A stretch of 59,496 nt of DNA, from assembly GCA_038217425.1 (NCBI GenBank), contig JBBQPM010000017.1:1-59496 (forward strand), written 5' to 3'. The notes beneath the pieces were generated by a model, which worked only from the letters and a program-made list of their open reading frames with translations, had not been told where the DNA came from and ran no database searches. Position numbers and translations under genes: made by a program. Source of the DNA: JAIEPT01 sp038217425 (GTDB taxonomy: Bacteria; Planctomycetota; Planctomycetia; Gemmatales; Gemmataceae). Positions 47,674-56,110 of this stretch are shown here, piece by piece; position 1 is the stretch's first letter, and each line of letters opens with the position of its first letter.

Positions 47674-48318
47674 TCATCCTCGTTGGAACTGAAAATGACG
47701 CGCCACGGCGGGCGGAAAGTTGAGCATCACCACCTCGGAGCCGATCTGATGCCGACGAACCTTTGCTTTCAGGTAGCCCGACAGCGTCCGCAGCCGTTCG
47801 CGATCGGCCCCGCCGACGAACGGCGTCTTGAGCTGGCGAATCCAGACGTATTCGAAATACGACAGCACGCCGGTCGGCTTCAGCAGGCGCTGGTAACTCG
47901 CGAAAATGTCTTCGACCAGGCTCATCGGAAAGTTATTGAGCGGCAGGCCCGAGATCATGAAGTCATAGACCGCGGTCCCCGGTACTTCCTGCAGCGGGGC
48001 GTGGATGACGTTCGTCAACTCGGCGACCTTGCGAAAATGGGGCTGATCGCGGAATCGGCTGCGAATGACGTCGACAAAGGCGCCGTTGATCTCGACGATG
48101 TCGAAGCGATCGCCCGGCCGTAATAAGCGAACGATCTCGGAAGTGACGGCGCCGGTGCCGGGTCCGATTTCGAGGATGGTGCGCGGGCCCGGACCGTGCT
48201 TGAGCGGTTTGGCGAGCGCCCGCGCAAGGTTTCGGCTACTCGGCAGAATCGAGCCAGTGGTGGTATACTGGTCGCGAAACTGACGGAAGAACGCCGAGTA
48301 TTCCGCCCACATTTGCAT
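47674..48318 (-). CDS. Class I SAM-dependent methyltransferase (PmtA-like)
   Basis: A 214-residue methyltransferase. The SAM site ILEIGPGTGAVTSEIV and FDIVEIN are clear; the N-terminal AFFRQFRDQYTTTGSILPSS block and the SGLPLNNFP motif fit bacterial phosphatidylethanolamine N-methyltransferases of the PmtA type. The phospholipid substrate is a family-based guess. It lies four bases upstream of the hydrolase-like gene. ATG 48318 starts at the conserved region; the longer frame is not conserved. Confidence 0.84.
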   Translation of the reverse strand: MQMWAEYSAFFRQFRDQYTTTGSILPSSRNLARALAKPLKHGPGPRTILEIGPGTGAVTSEIVRLLRPGDRFDIVEINGAFVDVIRSRFRDQPHFRKVAELTNVIHAPLQEVPGTAVYDFMISGLPLNNFPMSLVEDIFASYQRLLKPTGVLSYFEYVWIRQLKTPFVGGADRERLRTLSGYLKAKVRRHQIGSEVVMLNFPPAVARHFQFQRG

Positions 48319-48398
48319 GAATCGATCCCGGTAAACCGCCGAACCGGGGCAGGATAACGTCTTGCCCCATTCAGGCAATGGCAATCTCGGAGGACGAA

Positions 48399-48653
48399 CT
48401 ATTCCTTCGTCTCGGGTTCCACGACCGGGGCACTGGGGTCTTTGGGCAGTTCCTTCGAACCGACGACGGTGATGTTGAAGCCAATCTGGCACTTGAGCGG
48501 TTCGCCGCCCACTTCCAGTACGACCTTGCCGCCTGCGTACCAGCCGATCGAGCCGGTCGAGAAGTCCTTCGGCTCGAGCATGACGGGTTGTCCGTTGAGC
48601 TGCAGCACGATCGACTTGGCTTCTTCGCGAAACTTCTTCCGGGTGATGGCCAT
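48399..48653 (-). CDS. Small conserved-looking protein, unknown
   Basis: An 84-residue protein with strong AAGGAG before the ATG. The N-terminal helix (ITRKKFREEAKSIVLQ) and the strand-rich rest (SIGWYAGGKVVLEVGGEPLK, IGFNITVVGSKELP) end in an acidic Pro/Glu tail. The family is not recognised, but codon use and ribosome site support a real gene. Confidence 0.65.
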   Translation of the reverse strand: MAITRKKFREEAKSIVLQLNGQPVMLEPKDFSTGSIGWYAGGKVVLEVGGEPLKCQIGFNITVVGSKELPKDPSAPVVEPETKE

Positions 48654-48834
48654 CGCAGACTCCTTGCAATTGGGTGACGAGGACGTAAGCCCTGATCCTT
48701 TTTAATTAATGATGCGCAGGGAAAGATCCAGTCTTGTTTTTTGTCCGCCACGTTCCACCGGGAGCCGCACGCCTGGCGATTTGGCGGAGGAAACGTAGAA
48801 AACCTCGGGGAGAATTCATCAACGAGGAGAGGTC

Positions 48835-49587
48835 ATGGCCGAGGAACGTTTCTTCAGTTTGGCGGGCAAGGTGGCGCTGGTGACGGGAGGCGGTCAAGGG
48901 ATCGGCGAGGCGATCAGCCGGCGCCTGGCCGCCGCGGGCGCCAAGGTCGCGGTCTTCGATCTCGACGCCGCCCGCGCCGGCCGTGTGGCCCTCGACCTGG
49001 GGGGCCTCGCCCTCGCCGGCGACATGACCTGCGAGACTGACATCGACTCTGCCCTCGACGAACTCCGCGAAGCGCTCGGCCCGGTCGATCTCCTCGTCAA
49101 CAATGCCGGCATTACCGGCAAAGCGGGCCGACTCTGGGAAATCACCGCCGATGATTGGCAACGAGTGATGCACGTCAACGTGATGGGCCCGGTGCTGTGC
49201 AGCCGTGCGGTGGTCGGCTCGATGCGCGAACGAAAGTTTGGCCGGATCGTTAACATCGCCTCGATCGCCGGCAAGGAAGGCAACCCGACGCTCGGGCCCT
49301 ATTCCGCAAGCAAGGCGGCGGTGATCGCGTTCACGAAGTCGCTCGCCAAGGAACTGGTCGGCATGGGCGACATCACGGTCAACGCGATTTCGCCCGCGGT
49401 GATTCACACGCCGATCCTGGACGGCTTGCCGCAGACGACGGTCGACTACATGGTGTCGAAGATCCCGATGGGCCGGGTCGGCAAACCCGAAGAGGTGGCG
49501 TCGCTGGTGCATTTCCTGGTGAGCAATGAAGCAAGCTTCACGACAGGCCAGTGCTACGACATCAGCGGCGGCCGGGCGACGTATTGA
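48835..49587 (+). CDS. Short-chain dehydrogenase/reductase
   Basis: A 250-residue classical SDR: cofactor motif TGGGQGIGEAI, NNAG, catalytic Ser in NIASIAG and YSASK (Tyr, Lys). AVFDLD suggests NAD preference, because an acidic residue follows strand 2. The sequence PAVIHTPIL and MGRVGKPEEVASLVHFL is like 3-oxoacyl-ACP reductase and sugar-acid dehydrogenase relatives; the substrate is not determined. GAGGAGAGG precedes the ATG. Confidence 0.9.
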   Translation: MAEERFFSLAGKVALVTGGGQGIGEAISRRLAAAGAKVAVFDLDAARAGRVALDLGGLALAGDMTCETDIDSALDELREALGPVDLLVNNAGITGKAGRLWEITADDWQRVMHVNVMGPVLCSRAVVGSMRERKFGRIVNIASIAGKEGNPTLGPYSASKAAVIAFTKSLAKELVGMGDITVNAISPAVIHTPILDGLPQTTVDYMVSKIPMGRVGKPEEVASLVHFLVSNEASFTTGQCYDISGGRATY

Positions 49588-49592
49588 GGAAT

Positions 49593-50378
49593 TCACTTCC
49601 CCTGTAACTTCAGCACCTGTTCCGCGTATCGCTTGCCCATCGTCCGCGTGTCGGCAGCGTCGAAGTGAATGTCCTTGCCCGAAAGATCGTCCGCTCGGAC
49701 CACGCCGGTGTTGGGAACCAGCTCCGGCAGCGTCCGCAGCGACGCGTTGAACGTCGCGATCACGTCTTTCTGTCCCGGCAGCGGCGCGAGCTGCCCTGCC
49801 ACGAACGGCAGCTTCGGATCGCCCAGGTCTGTGCGGAACTGCTCGATCACCGTCTTCAGCGGCTCCAGGTACTGGGCTCCCATCGACTGATTCGATTCGC
49901 CCTGGTGCCAGAGCACGCCTTTGATGACGCCGGTCGCCTGGGCTTGTTTGACGCGTTCGAGCGTCTTGTCGTAGTTGCTCCCCTTGGCGCCCTTCTTCCA
50001 GGTTTCGATCTTCGAGCCCCCCTGCGAATTGACGATGAGCCCGATGGCGACGTCGGGATTCGCCTCGAGCATTTGCCGGGCGAACGTGAGACCGAAATTG
50101 AGCCCGTTCTTACCATTGGCCTTGATGACGCGGATGTCGGCGGCGTTCGGCACGTTCGTGTACTGGATGAACGGATGCGTCGCAGGGACCCATTTGCCGT
50201 TCGCGTCGAACAAATACAGATTCTTGGGAATGACGCGATCCTCGGCCGCGACGTTCGCCCGGCCCGACATGTTCGATTGCCCGGCCAAGATGTAGATGTG
50301 AAGTTTGTCCTTCGGAATCGATTCTTGAGCCGAAAGAGCGCCCGCGAAGGAGAGGAGGACGATCGGGAGATACTTCAT
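49593..50378 (-). CDS. Sialate O-acetylesterase-like (SASA) secreted protein
   Basis: A 261-residue protein with a signal peptide (YLPIVLLSFAGALSAQ). The SGNH/SASA motifs are complete: LAGQSNMSG with the nucleophile Ser, NSQGGS, LWHQGESN, and the C-terminal SGKDIHFDAADTR with the catalytic Asp-x-His. It probably removes acetyl groups from carbohydrates outside the cytoplasm. It is the last gene of a four-gene operon, eight bases after the PQQ-type propeller gene. Confidence 0.9.
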   Translation of the reverse strand: MKYLPIVLLSFAGALSAQESIPKDKLHIYILAGQSNMSGRANVAAEDRVIPKNLYLFDANGKWVPATHPFIQYTNVPNAADIRVIKANGKNGLNFGLTFARQMLEANPDVAIGLIVNSQGGSKIETWKKGAKGSNYDKTLERVKQAQATGVIKGVLWHQGESNQSMGAQYLEPLKTVIEQFRTDLGDPKLPFVAGQLAPLPGQKDVIATFNASLRTLPELVPNTGVVRADDLSGKDIHFDAADTRTMGKRYAEQVLKLQGK

Positions 50379-50386
50379 AACGTTCC

Positions 50387-51706
50387 CTATTTCTTGGGGA
50401 GCAGATCGAAACAAATGAGTCGGCCGTCGCCGCGCACGTAGAGTTTGCCGTCCGACAAGATCGGCGCCGCCCAGCAAGGCGCCTCCAGAAGCGGTTCGCC
50501 CGACTTGGCGTCCTTGAGCACGACCTCCGAAACGACGTCGAACTTTTCGGGGTTCACCTTAAGAAGTTGCAGGTAGCCATTTTCGCTCAGGCAGATGAAA
50601 TGTCCATCAACCATCAGGAGCGACGCACGGGTGAGATTGGGGACGCTCCACATGATTTTGCCGGTCGCGAGTTCGATGCAACGCAGCTCAGCATTGTTTT
50701 CGTGCCGGCCGCTGGAGCCGTAGAGATAGCCGTTGTGATGGATCGCGGTGTTCCAGTGGAGCTGCATCGATTTGCCGCGCACACCTTTCTCGGCGTCGCT
50801 CCACAAGAGCTTGTACTGGCCCGGCTTGACCTGGAGCAACGCGCTGCCGGGGCCGTACGTCTCGGAAATGAATACTTTGTCGCCGACGACGACGGGGTTT
50901 GAGGCGTTGACGGATTCGAGGATTTCGGAACGCCAGGGGAAATGGAAGTCGATCTTGCCGCTGGCGGGTTCGAACGCAAGCAAGCCTGCGCGGGCGAAGA
51001 CAAAGCACCAGCGCCGACCCTCGATGGTGGCGAGCACGGGGCTGGCGTAGCTGGCGAGTTCGTCGCTGATCTTGTAGCGAATCTTGCCGGTCCGTTTTTC
51101 AAAGGCGATGACGCCCGTGCCGTTCCCCTTGAGCTGCGTGAAGTCCTCGAGCTTGTCGCTGCCGGGCGGACTGCCGCCGACGGGGAGGATCAGGAGCTCG
51201 CCTTCAGCGACGGGGACGGCGCCGGCGCCGAAGAAGTTTTGCACCACGCCGAACTCGCGGGCGGTATCGACCTTCCAGATGAGCTGGCCATCTTTAGTCT
51301 GCAGGCAATGGAGCATCCCCTCGGCCCCGTGGATGTAGACGAGATCGCCGTCGATGAGCGGGCAGGCGCGGGGCCCGCTGTTGTAGTTGTACTTATCGCG
51401 GTAAGCCGTCGGATATTCATAGTTCCAGATTTCGTCTCCCGTGGCCGCGTCCATGCACGTGAGGCGGGCAAAGTTTTTGTGTCGATCGAAGTGATAGAGC
51501 TTCCCGGCTGCGATGGACGGCATGCCGTAGCCGATGCCCAGGGACTTTTGCCAGAGGATCTTCGGGCCTTCTTTGGGCCAGGGCGTGATCCCCTTTTCGT
51601 CGGAGACGCTAGTTCCCTTGGGCCCGAGAAAACCGGGCCAGTCGGCGTGAACGTAGGACGCGTGCAGCAGCAGAACGAGCAAGAGCCGGGGTAGCATGAG
51701 GTTCAC
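50387..51706 (-). CDS. PQQ-like beta-propeller secreted protein
   Basis: A 439-residue protein. The N-terminus is a signal peptide (LPRLLLVLLLHASYVHA), then WPGFLGPKGTSVSDEKG, a common planctomycete PQQ-propeller opening, and repeated blades (LTCMDAATGDEIWNYEY, HCLQTKDGQLIWKVDT, CIELATGKIMWSV). No PQQ-binding catalytic residues are apparent, so it is probably a binding propeller and not a dehydrogenase. The start is GTG 51706, which overlaps the rpiB stop (GTGA); ATG 51697 is an alternative. Confidence 0.85.
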   Translation of the reverse strand: MNLMLPRLLLVLLLHASYVHADWPGFLGPKGTSVSDEKGITPWPKEGPKILWQKSLGIGYGMPSIAAGKLYHFDRHKNFARLTCMDAATGDEIWNYEYPTAYRDKYNYNSGPRACPLIDGDLVYIHGAEGMLHCLQTKDGQLIWKVDTAREFGVVQNFFGAGAVPVAEGELLILPVGGSPPGSDKLEDFTQLKGNGTGVIAFEKRTGKIRYKISDELASYASPVLATIEGRRWCFVFARAGLLAFEPASGKIDFHFPWRSEILESVNASNPVVVGDKVFISETYGPGSALLQVKPGQYKLLWSDAEKGVRGKSMQLHWNTAIHHNGYLYGSSGRHENNAELRCIELATGKIMWSVPNLTRASLLMVDGHFICLSENGYLQLLKVNPEKFDVVSEVVLKDAKSGEPLLEAPCWAAPILSDGKLYVRGDGRLICFDLLPKK

Positions 51707-52161
51707 TTACTTTCGGGCGGTTGGCCTTTCTCGATGTTCATGATTTCCTCGACGCGGCGCGAGTGTCGACCGCCGTCGAAGGGAGTATCGAGCCAAATCT
51801 TCGTCATCCGCTCAATGAGCTCTTCGCCGAGAAGATCGGCGGAGAGGCAGAGGACGTTGGCGTCATTGTGGCGCCGACTCATCTCGGAAGTGATGCTATC
51901 GTGGCACGGAGCCGCACGGACCCCCTTCACCTTGTTGGCGGCGATGCACATGCCGACGCCCGTGCCGCACAGCAAGATGCCGCGATCCGACTTTCCCTCG
52001 CCGACGCTGTTGGCGACGGCGAACGCGTAGAGCGGGTAATCAACGCTCTCATGGCTTTGCGGGCCGACGTCCTCGATCTCGTGCCCCTGACCACGCAAGA
52101 GATCTCCTAGACGCTTCTTGGCATCCACGCCTCGATGGTCGCTGCCGATGACTATTTTCAT
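51703..52161 (-). CDS. rpiB: Ribose-5-phosphate isomerase B
   Basis: A 152-residue RpiB: IGSDHRGVDAK, the catalytic Cys in LLCGTGVGM, ANKVKGVRAAPCHD and RHNDANVLCL. It interconverts ribose-5-P and ribulose-5-P. The start lies four bases after the upstream TsaC/phosphatase fusion. Phosphatase-rpiB neighbourhood is also known in Bacillus (ywlE-ywlF), which supports an old linkage. Confidence 0.94.
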   Translation of the reverse strand: MKIVIGSDHRGVDAKKRLGDLLRGQGHEIEDVGPQSHESVDYPLYAFAVANSVGEGKSDRGILLCGTGVGMCIAANKVKGVRAAPCHDSITSEMSRRHNDANVLCLSADLLGEELIERMTKIWLDTPFDGGRHSRRVEEIMNIEKGQPPESK

Positions 52162-52165
52162 GACG

Positions 52166-53179
52166 CTACAACTCCAGAAGTTCCGGCAAACGCGCGTTCA
52201 AGCTGTCCCACAGCTGCACCGCACAAAGTTGATACGATTCCAGTCCCAGGCCCATTGGGTCGCGGATGTCCTCGGCCCCCGCGAGCAACTCGACCGGCAA
52301 GCTCGGCAGCGCCGACTTCAGCCAACGGTAATGCGCTGCCGTCATCGTGTAAATCCGATCGGCTCGGCGAACCAGCGCCTCGCTGACCGGTTGACTTTGA
52401 TGCCCGGCCAGGTCGACGCCGCGCTCCCCTGCGGTCTGCACCGCTTCCGGACTGGGGCCGTCCCCCATCATCGCCGCCAAACCCGCCGATTGCACGCGAA
52501 ATCCACATTTTGGCAGTTCGCTAATCAAGCAGCCTAGATGGTCGGCCAAGAGCTTCTCGCACAGGCCCTTGGTCATCGGGCTTCGGCACGTGTTTCCGGT
52601 GCACACAAACAAGATCTCGGCGGGCAGAAAATCGTGCAAGTCCGGCGCCAATCCCCCCTGGCGAACCACTACAGCACGCCGGCCCACGAGTTTCACCAAC
52701 GCCGACGGTTCCGAGGCCCGGCCCAGTCCGTCGTCGACGCCCCAGGTTATCGTATCACTCGCCGGAGCGTCGTCCGAGAGGAACACGGGACCGGGAAATT
52801 GCTTGACCAACGGCTCGACCCAATCCGCCTCGGGCGCCCGAAACGCCAGCCCGCGCTGGGCGATCGCCTGTCGCCAGTCGGTAGGAAGCACCGACGCGAT
52901 GCCGGCTTCGTGGCCGCCGGTGAGCCAAAGCGTCAGCGGCCCGGGCCAATATTGCTGGATGAGCCGCACGCCGACCGCTGGCAACTCGGGGATCCAGTCG
53001 AAGATCGTCTGCGGACTGGGCAGGGCGACGACGATGCGTTCCCCAAGGGGTTGCGCGGAAACCGCCAACGGGCCCGTCTCGCTGGGCAGCGATAGCACTT
53101 CGCCGCCAAGGAGGCGATTGTGAGCCTCGCGAAGGATCTCCGCGGAGCGATCGGGTTGCCAGGTAGTCCATACCGTCAT
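52166..53179 (-). CDS. TsaC/YrdC-like domain fused to LMW phosphatase (YwlE-type)
   Basis: A 337-residue fusion. Residues 1 to about 185 resemble Sua5/YrdC/TsaC (GGEVLSLPSETGPLAV, WPGPLTLWLTGG, GLAFRAPEADW), but the family's KxR motif is missing and the SAN segment is changed to SDD, so tRNA threonylcarbamoyl-AMP synthesis is doubtful. Residues from about 190 are a low-molecular-weight phosphatase: P-loop CTGNTCRSP with the catalytic Cys and Arg, and EDIRDPMG with the general acid Asp. In Bacillus YwlE the Thr in CTGNTCRS gives specificity for phosphoarginine; that residue is present. The gene is followed by rpiB after four bases, as in the Bacillus ywlC-ywlE-ywlF region. Confidence 0.88.
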   Translation of the reverse strand: MTVWTTWQPDRSAEILREAHNRLLGGEVLSLPSETGPLAVSAQPLGERIVVALPSPQTIFDWIPELPAVGVRLIQQYWPGPLTLWLTGGHEAGIASVLPTDWRQAIAQRGLAFRAPEADWVEPLVKQFPGPVFLSDDAPASDTITWGVDDGLGRASEPSALVKLVGRRAVVVRQGGLAPDLHDFLPAEILFVCTGNTCRSPMTKGLCEKLLADHLGCLISELPKCGFRVQSAGLAAMMGDGPSPEAVQTAGERGVDLAGHQSQPVSEALVRRADRIYTMTAAHYRWLKSALPSLPVELLAGAEDIRDPMGLGLESYQLCAVQLWDSLNARLPELLEL

Positions 53180-53324
53180 GCCGCGTTCCGCCTCGGCGAA
53201 AAAAGTCAACGACCAACCGAGGTTGGGATATGAGAATCGAACGTTTTCTGCAAGCGGCCTGGAAATTCGCAGGATGCCATTAAAGATGAGGTGCACGGCG
53301 GTTGAAGTTCTCAGGGAGATGCCC

Positions 53325-53804
53325 ATGAAGATTCGCACGTTCGAAGCCGAGATGTGGTTGCCGTTGCCGATCCGGGAAGTCTTCGCATTTTTCACGGACG
53401 TCGCCAACCTCGACCGTATCACGCCGCCGTGGCTTCACTTCCACATCGTGACGCCCACGCCGCTGGTGCTGCAGACCGGAACGCGGATCGATTACCAGCT
53501 GCGCGTGAAGGGGATCCCGATCCGCTGGCGTACGGAGATTCTCGATTGGGAGCCGCCGTATCGTTTCGTCGATCAGCAGCTCAAGGGGCCGTACCGACAA
53601 TGGCTCCACACGCATACGTTCGCCGAGAAAGACGGCGGCACGATGATGCACGATCGCGTCGAGTACGCCGTGCCCGGTTGGTTTCTGGAGCCGCTGCTCG
53701 ACCGCTTTTTCGTCGGCCCCGATATCCGCAAGATCTTCGCGTATCGCCAGGAAAAGATTCAGGAACTGTTGATTTCAGGAGCCCGCAGCGCAAGCAAGGG
53801 TTGA
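53325..53804 (+). CDS. SRPBCC-fold protein
   Basis: A 159-residue START/SRPBCC-type ligand-binding protein: VFAFFTDVANLDRITPPWLHF, GTRIDYQLRVKGIPIRWRTEI and THTFAEKDGGTMMHDRVEYAVPGWFLEPLL fit the CoxG/ligand-binding subgroup. The ligand is unknown. Start 53325 follows AGGGAG. The last residues (ARSASKG) and the stop come from a palindromic repeat. Confidence 0.88.
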   Translation: MKIRTFEAEMWLPLPIREVFAFFTDVANLDRITPPWLHFHIVTPTPLVLQTGTRIDYQLRVKGIPIRWRTEILDWEPPYRFVDQQLKGPYRQWLHTHTFAEKDGGTMMHDRVEYAVPGWFLEPLLDRFFVGPDIRKIFAYRQEKIQELLISGARSASKG

Positions 53805-53831
53805 TGCCGTCCTTGCTTGCGCTGCGGGCTC
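53779..53831. repeat. Palindrome, GCCCGCAGCGCAAGC family
   Basis: Perfect 21-base arms (53779-53799 and 53811-53831), 11-base loop containing the stop codon of the SRPBCC gene (53802-53804). It stands between convergent genes, 10 bases from the stop at 53841. Confidence 0.85.
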
Positions 53832-53840
53832 TCAACGTCG

Positions 53841-54587
53841 TCACTTCGCCGCGAAGTAGACCATGTTCGGCCCGTCCAGAAGCAGATACTCCGGTTCGCT
53901 CGGCGTCTCGTCCGCTTGGCAGGGAAACAGCCGAATCAGTTCGCGGTCGTGCAATCGTCGCAGTCCCGAATGAAAGTCGTGCAGCGTCAGGCCCGATTCC
54001 CGTTTTTGCAACTGCGCAAATAACTCCGGCAGCGGACACCTCGGTCCCAGTGACGAACGTTGCCGCTGCTCGAGATATTCGACCGCGTCGTGCGCCCACG
54101 AAAGCGCCCCCGCGGCGCCTTCTGGCGTCGTCGGCTTCATCCGCTCGATACGCTTGAGCGCCTCTTCTACCCGCGTCGCCGAGCCTTCGATCTGCTTGCG
54201 AATCGCATCGACTTCGTCCATAAATCGCGTGCTCAGGTCGCTCAGCCGTTCACGCAACTCCGCCAACCACGTCGGCAATCCTTTTCCGTTCATCTCCAAC
54301 AATCGGCGTAAATCCCCCAGCGCGACCAGAGGCGATTCGCGGTCGAGCACGTATTGCACGCCGGCCGGCGTCACCCGCACCCACTCCGTCGTCGTCTTCC
54401 CCTTCGTCTCCGAACGGACCATCTCGATCAGCCGATCCGTCAGCGCCTGATTGGCGAGCTGCGCATTCCCGGCCGAGCGCGCGGGGAAGAGCCCGGGGAA
54501 TTTGCCGCTGCGGTAAAGCCGAACTTCCTCGGTGTGGGCGATGCCCATCCGCAGCGCGTCCAGCAGCGTCTCTTGCGTCCTGTCCAT
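53841..54587 (-). CDS. Helical protein with coiled coil, unknown
   Basis: A 248-residue protein with strong GGAGGAGG before the ATG. The N-terminal part (TEEVRLYRSGKFPGLFP, LANQALTDRLIEM, TTEWVRVTPAGVQYVLDRE) has a winged-helix-like look. A heptad segment (WLAELRERLSDLSTRFMDEVDAIRKQ and EALKRIERM) and a second small domain (LHDFHSGLRRLHDRELIRLF) follow. No catalytic motif. It could be a DNA- or protein-binding regulator. Confidence 0.7.
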   Translation of the reverse strand: MDRTQETLLDALRMGIAHTEEVRLYRSGKFPGLFPARSAGNAQLANQALTDRLIEMVRSETKGKTTTEWVRVTPAGVQYVLDRESPLVALGDLRRLLEMNGKGLPTWLAELRERLSDLSTRFMDEVDAIRKQIEGSATRVEEALKRIERMKPTTPEGAAGALSWAHDAVEYLEQRQRSSLGPRCPLPELFAQLQKRESGLTLHDFHSGLRRLHDRELIRLFPCQADETPSEPEYLLLDGPNMVYFAAK

Positions 54588-54666
54588 GACCTGCCTCCTC
54601 CGTACAGTATCTTCGCCGACATTGTGTGCCAACCCGGCCGCGCAAGCAAGACCGAAGCGTTCGCAG

Positions 54667-54786
54667 CCTAACCACAGAGTCACAGAGGACACAGAGAAAA
54701 GAGGAAAATGAACAAGACGGCTTGAACGATACTCTCTTCCTTTTCCTTCCCTCTTCCTCTGTGCTCTCTGTGTCTCTGTGGTTAGG
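54667..54786. repeat. Imperfect palindrome, CACAGAG family
   Basis: Left arm CCTAACCACAGAG with following CACAGAG units (54667-54698) pairs with the complementary right arm (about 54754-54786). Both arms are built from short CACAGAG repeats. It lies between divergent genes, 34 bases before trpS. This unit is a known common type of interspersed palindrome. Confidence 0.75.
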
Positions 54787-54819
54787 CTTTCTTTCGAACA
54801 AGTTGTAAGGACACCGTCA

Positions 54820-55839
54820 ATGCCAACCCCGACCAAAGCCCCGCCTCGCATCCTCTCCGGCGTGCAACCCTCCGGCAAGGTGCACCTGGGCAACTACTTC
54901 GGCGCCATCCAGCAGCACATCGATCTGCAAAACCACGGCCCCTGCTTCTTCTTCATCGCCAACTACCACGCCCAGACGACTCTGCTCGAAGCCGCCAAGG
55001 CGCTGAAACGCAAGCCCAGCGAAGTCATGCTCGAAAACACCCGCGACGTCGCCCTCGATTACCTCGCCCTGGGGCTCGACCCGCAGCGCGTCGCCTTCTT
55101 CCGCCAATCCGACGTCCCCGAAGTCACGGAACTCGCCTGGATCCTCAGCACCGTCACCAACATGGGCCTGCTCGAACGGGCCGTCTCCTTCAAGGACAAG
55201 ATCGCCCAGGGCCTCGAAGCCAGCGTCGGCCTTTTCACCTACCCGATCCTGATGGCGGCCGACATCTTGATCTATCGCTCGAACCTCGTCCCCGTCGACA
55301 AGGATCAGGTGCAGCATCTCGAAATGACGTGCGACATCGCCGTCAAGTTCAACCAGGCGTACGGCCCGATCTTCCCGGAACCGCAGCCGATGATCCCCAA
55401 GACGGAAAATCGCGCGAAGGTGCTGGGGACGGACGGTCAGAAAATGAGCAAATCGTACGGCAACACGATCGACATCTTCGCGGAGGGCAAACCGCTGGAG
55501 AAGACGGTGATGAGCATCAAGACCGACAGCACGCCGATGGGCCAACCGCTCGTGCCGGAGACGTGCAATGTGTTTGGGTTGTACAGCCTGTTCGCCACGG
55601 ACGAGGAGAAGGCGGGACTCGCGGAGGAATACCGCAGCGGCAAGATCGGTTACGGCCACGCCAAGAAGAAGTTAAAAGAGAAGATCGATTCGTACTTCGC
55701 GCCATACCGGGAGAAGCGTAAGGAATTGGCCCGCAGCCCCGAAACGGTAGAAGAAATCTTGCGCGACGGAGCAAGGCGAGCTCGTACAGAGGCCCAGGCC
55801 ACGATGGACCTGGTGCGCTCGGCGACGGGACTCAAGTAG
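54820..55839 (+). CDS. trpS: Tryptophan-tRNA ligase
   Basis: A 339-residue class I aminoacyl-tRNA synthetase. The HIGH-type motif is HLGNY (GVQPSGKVHLGNYFGA) and the KMSKS motif is GQKMSKSYGN. Other conserved blocks are AWILSTVTNMGLLERA, YPILMAADILIY and VDKDQVQHLEMTCDIA. Start 54820 follows TAAGGACACC. It is the last gene of the chromosomal-type block before the accessory region. Confidence 0.96.
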   Translation: MPTPTKAPPRILSGVQPSGKVHLGNYFGAIQQHIDLQNHGPCFFFIANYHAQTTLLEAAKALKRKPSEVMLENTRDVALDYLALGLDPQRVAFFRQSDVPEVTELAWILSTVTNMGLLERAVSFKDKIAQGLEASVGLFTYPILMAADILIYRSNLVPVDKDQVQHLEMTCDIAVKFNQAYGPIFPEPQPMIPKTENRAKVLGTDGQKMSKSYGNTIDIFAEGKPLEKTVMSIKTDSTPMGQPLVPETCNVFGLYSLFATDEEKAGLAEEYRSGKIGYGHAKKKLKEKIDSYFAPYREKRKELARSPETVEEILRDGARRARTEAQATMDLVRSATGLK

Positions 55840-55992
55840 CCTCGACGATCTTCGCTTTGGGCGCCACTCAAGGCCGCGGATTCTTTCATCGGGGAAATGA
55901 AGAACGCCTGTGTGTTGGCCAGGGAAAAACTCAAATTGTGCGATTTCCCTTGACGATTGCCTACGGTGACTTTCTAATGATCAGGCGTCTTG

Positions 55993-56095
55993 AAATATGC
56001 TGACCGGCCGAGCAATATGACGCCGGCGCGGGCGCAATATGACGACCGGCGCATCAATATGACGCCGGCCCGGTCAGGCGAATCACCAGTTCGCG
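55993..56095 (+). repeat. Degenerate attC-like site with 20-22 base tandem repeats
   Basis: CTGACCGG (56000-56007) pairs with CCGGTCAG (56070-56077). GTTCGCG (56089-56095) follows, 15 bases before the next gene, in the place of the R' box of the other sites. Between the arms the unit CAATATGACG recurs at 56013, 56035 and 56055, with a weaker copy (AAATATGCTG) at 55993. I find no left AAC box, so this site is only partly convincing. Confidence 0.45.
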
Positions 56096-56110
56096 AAGAG
56101 AGGGGGAGCC

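Noticed and set aside
55840..55990. attI site or integrase gene next to trpS
   Set aside because: No integrase reading frame is present and no GTT core with flanking direct repeats could be recognised in this stretch.
56013..56064. CRISPR array
   Set aside because: The repeated unit is about 10 bases with 10-12 base spacers, only three to four copies, and no cas genes are nearby.
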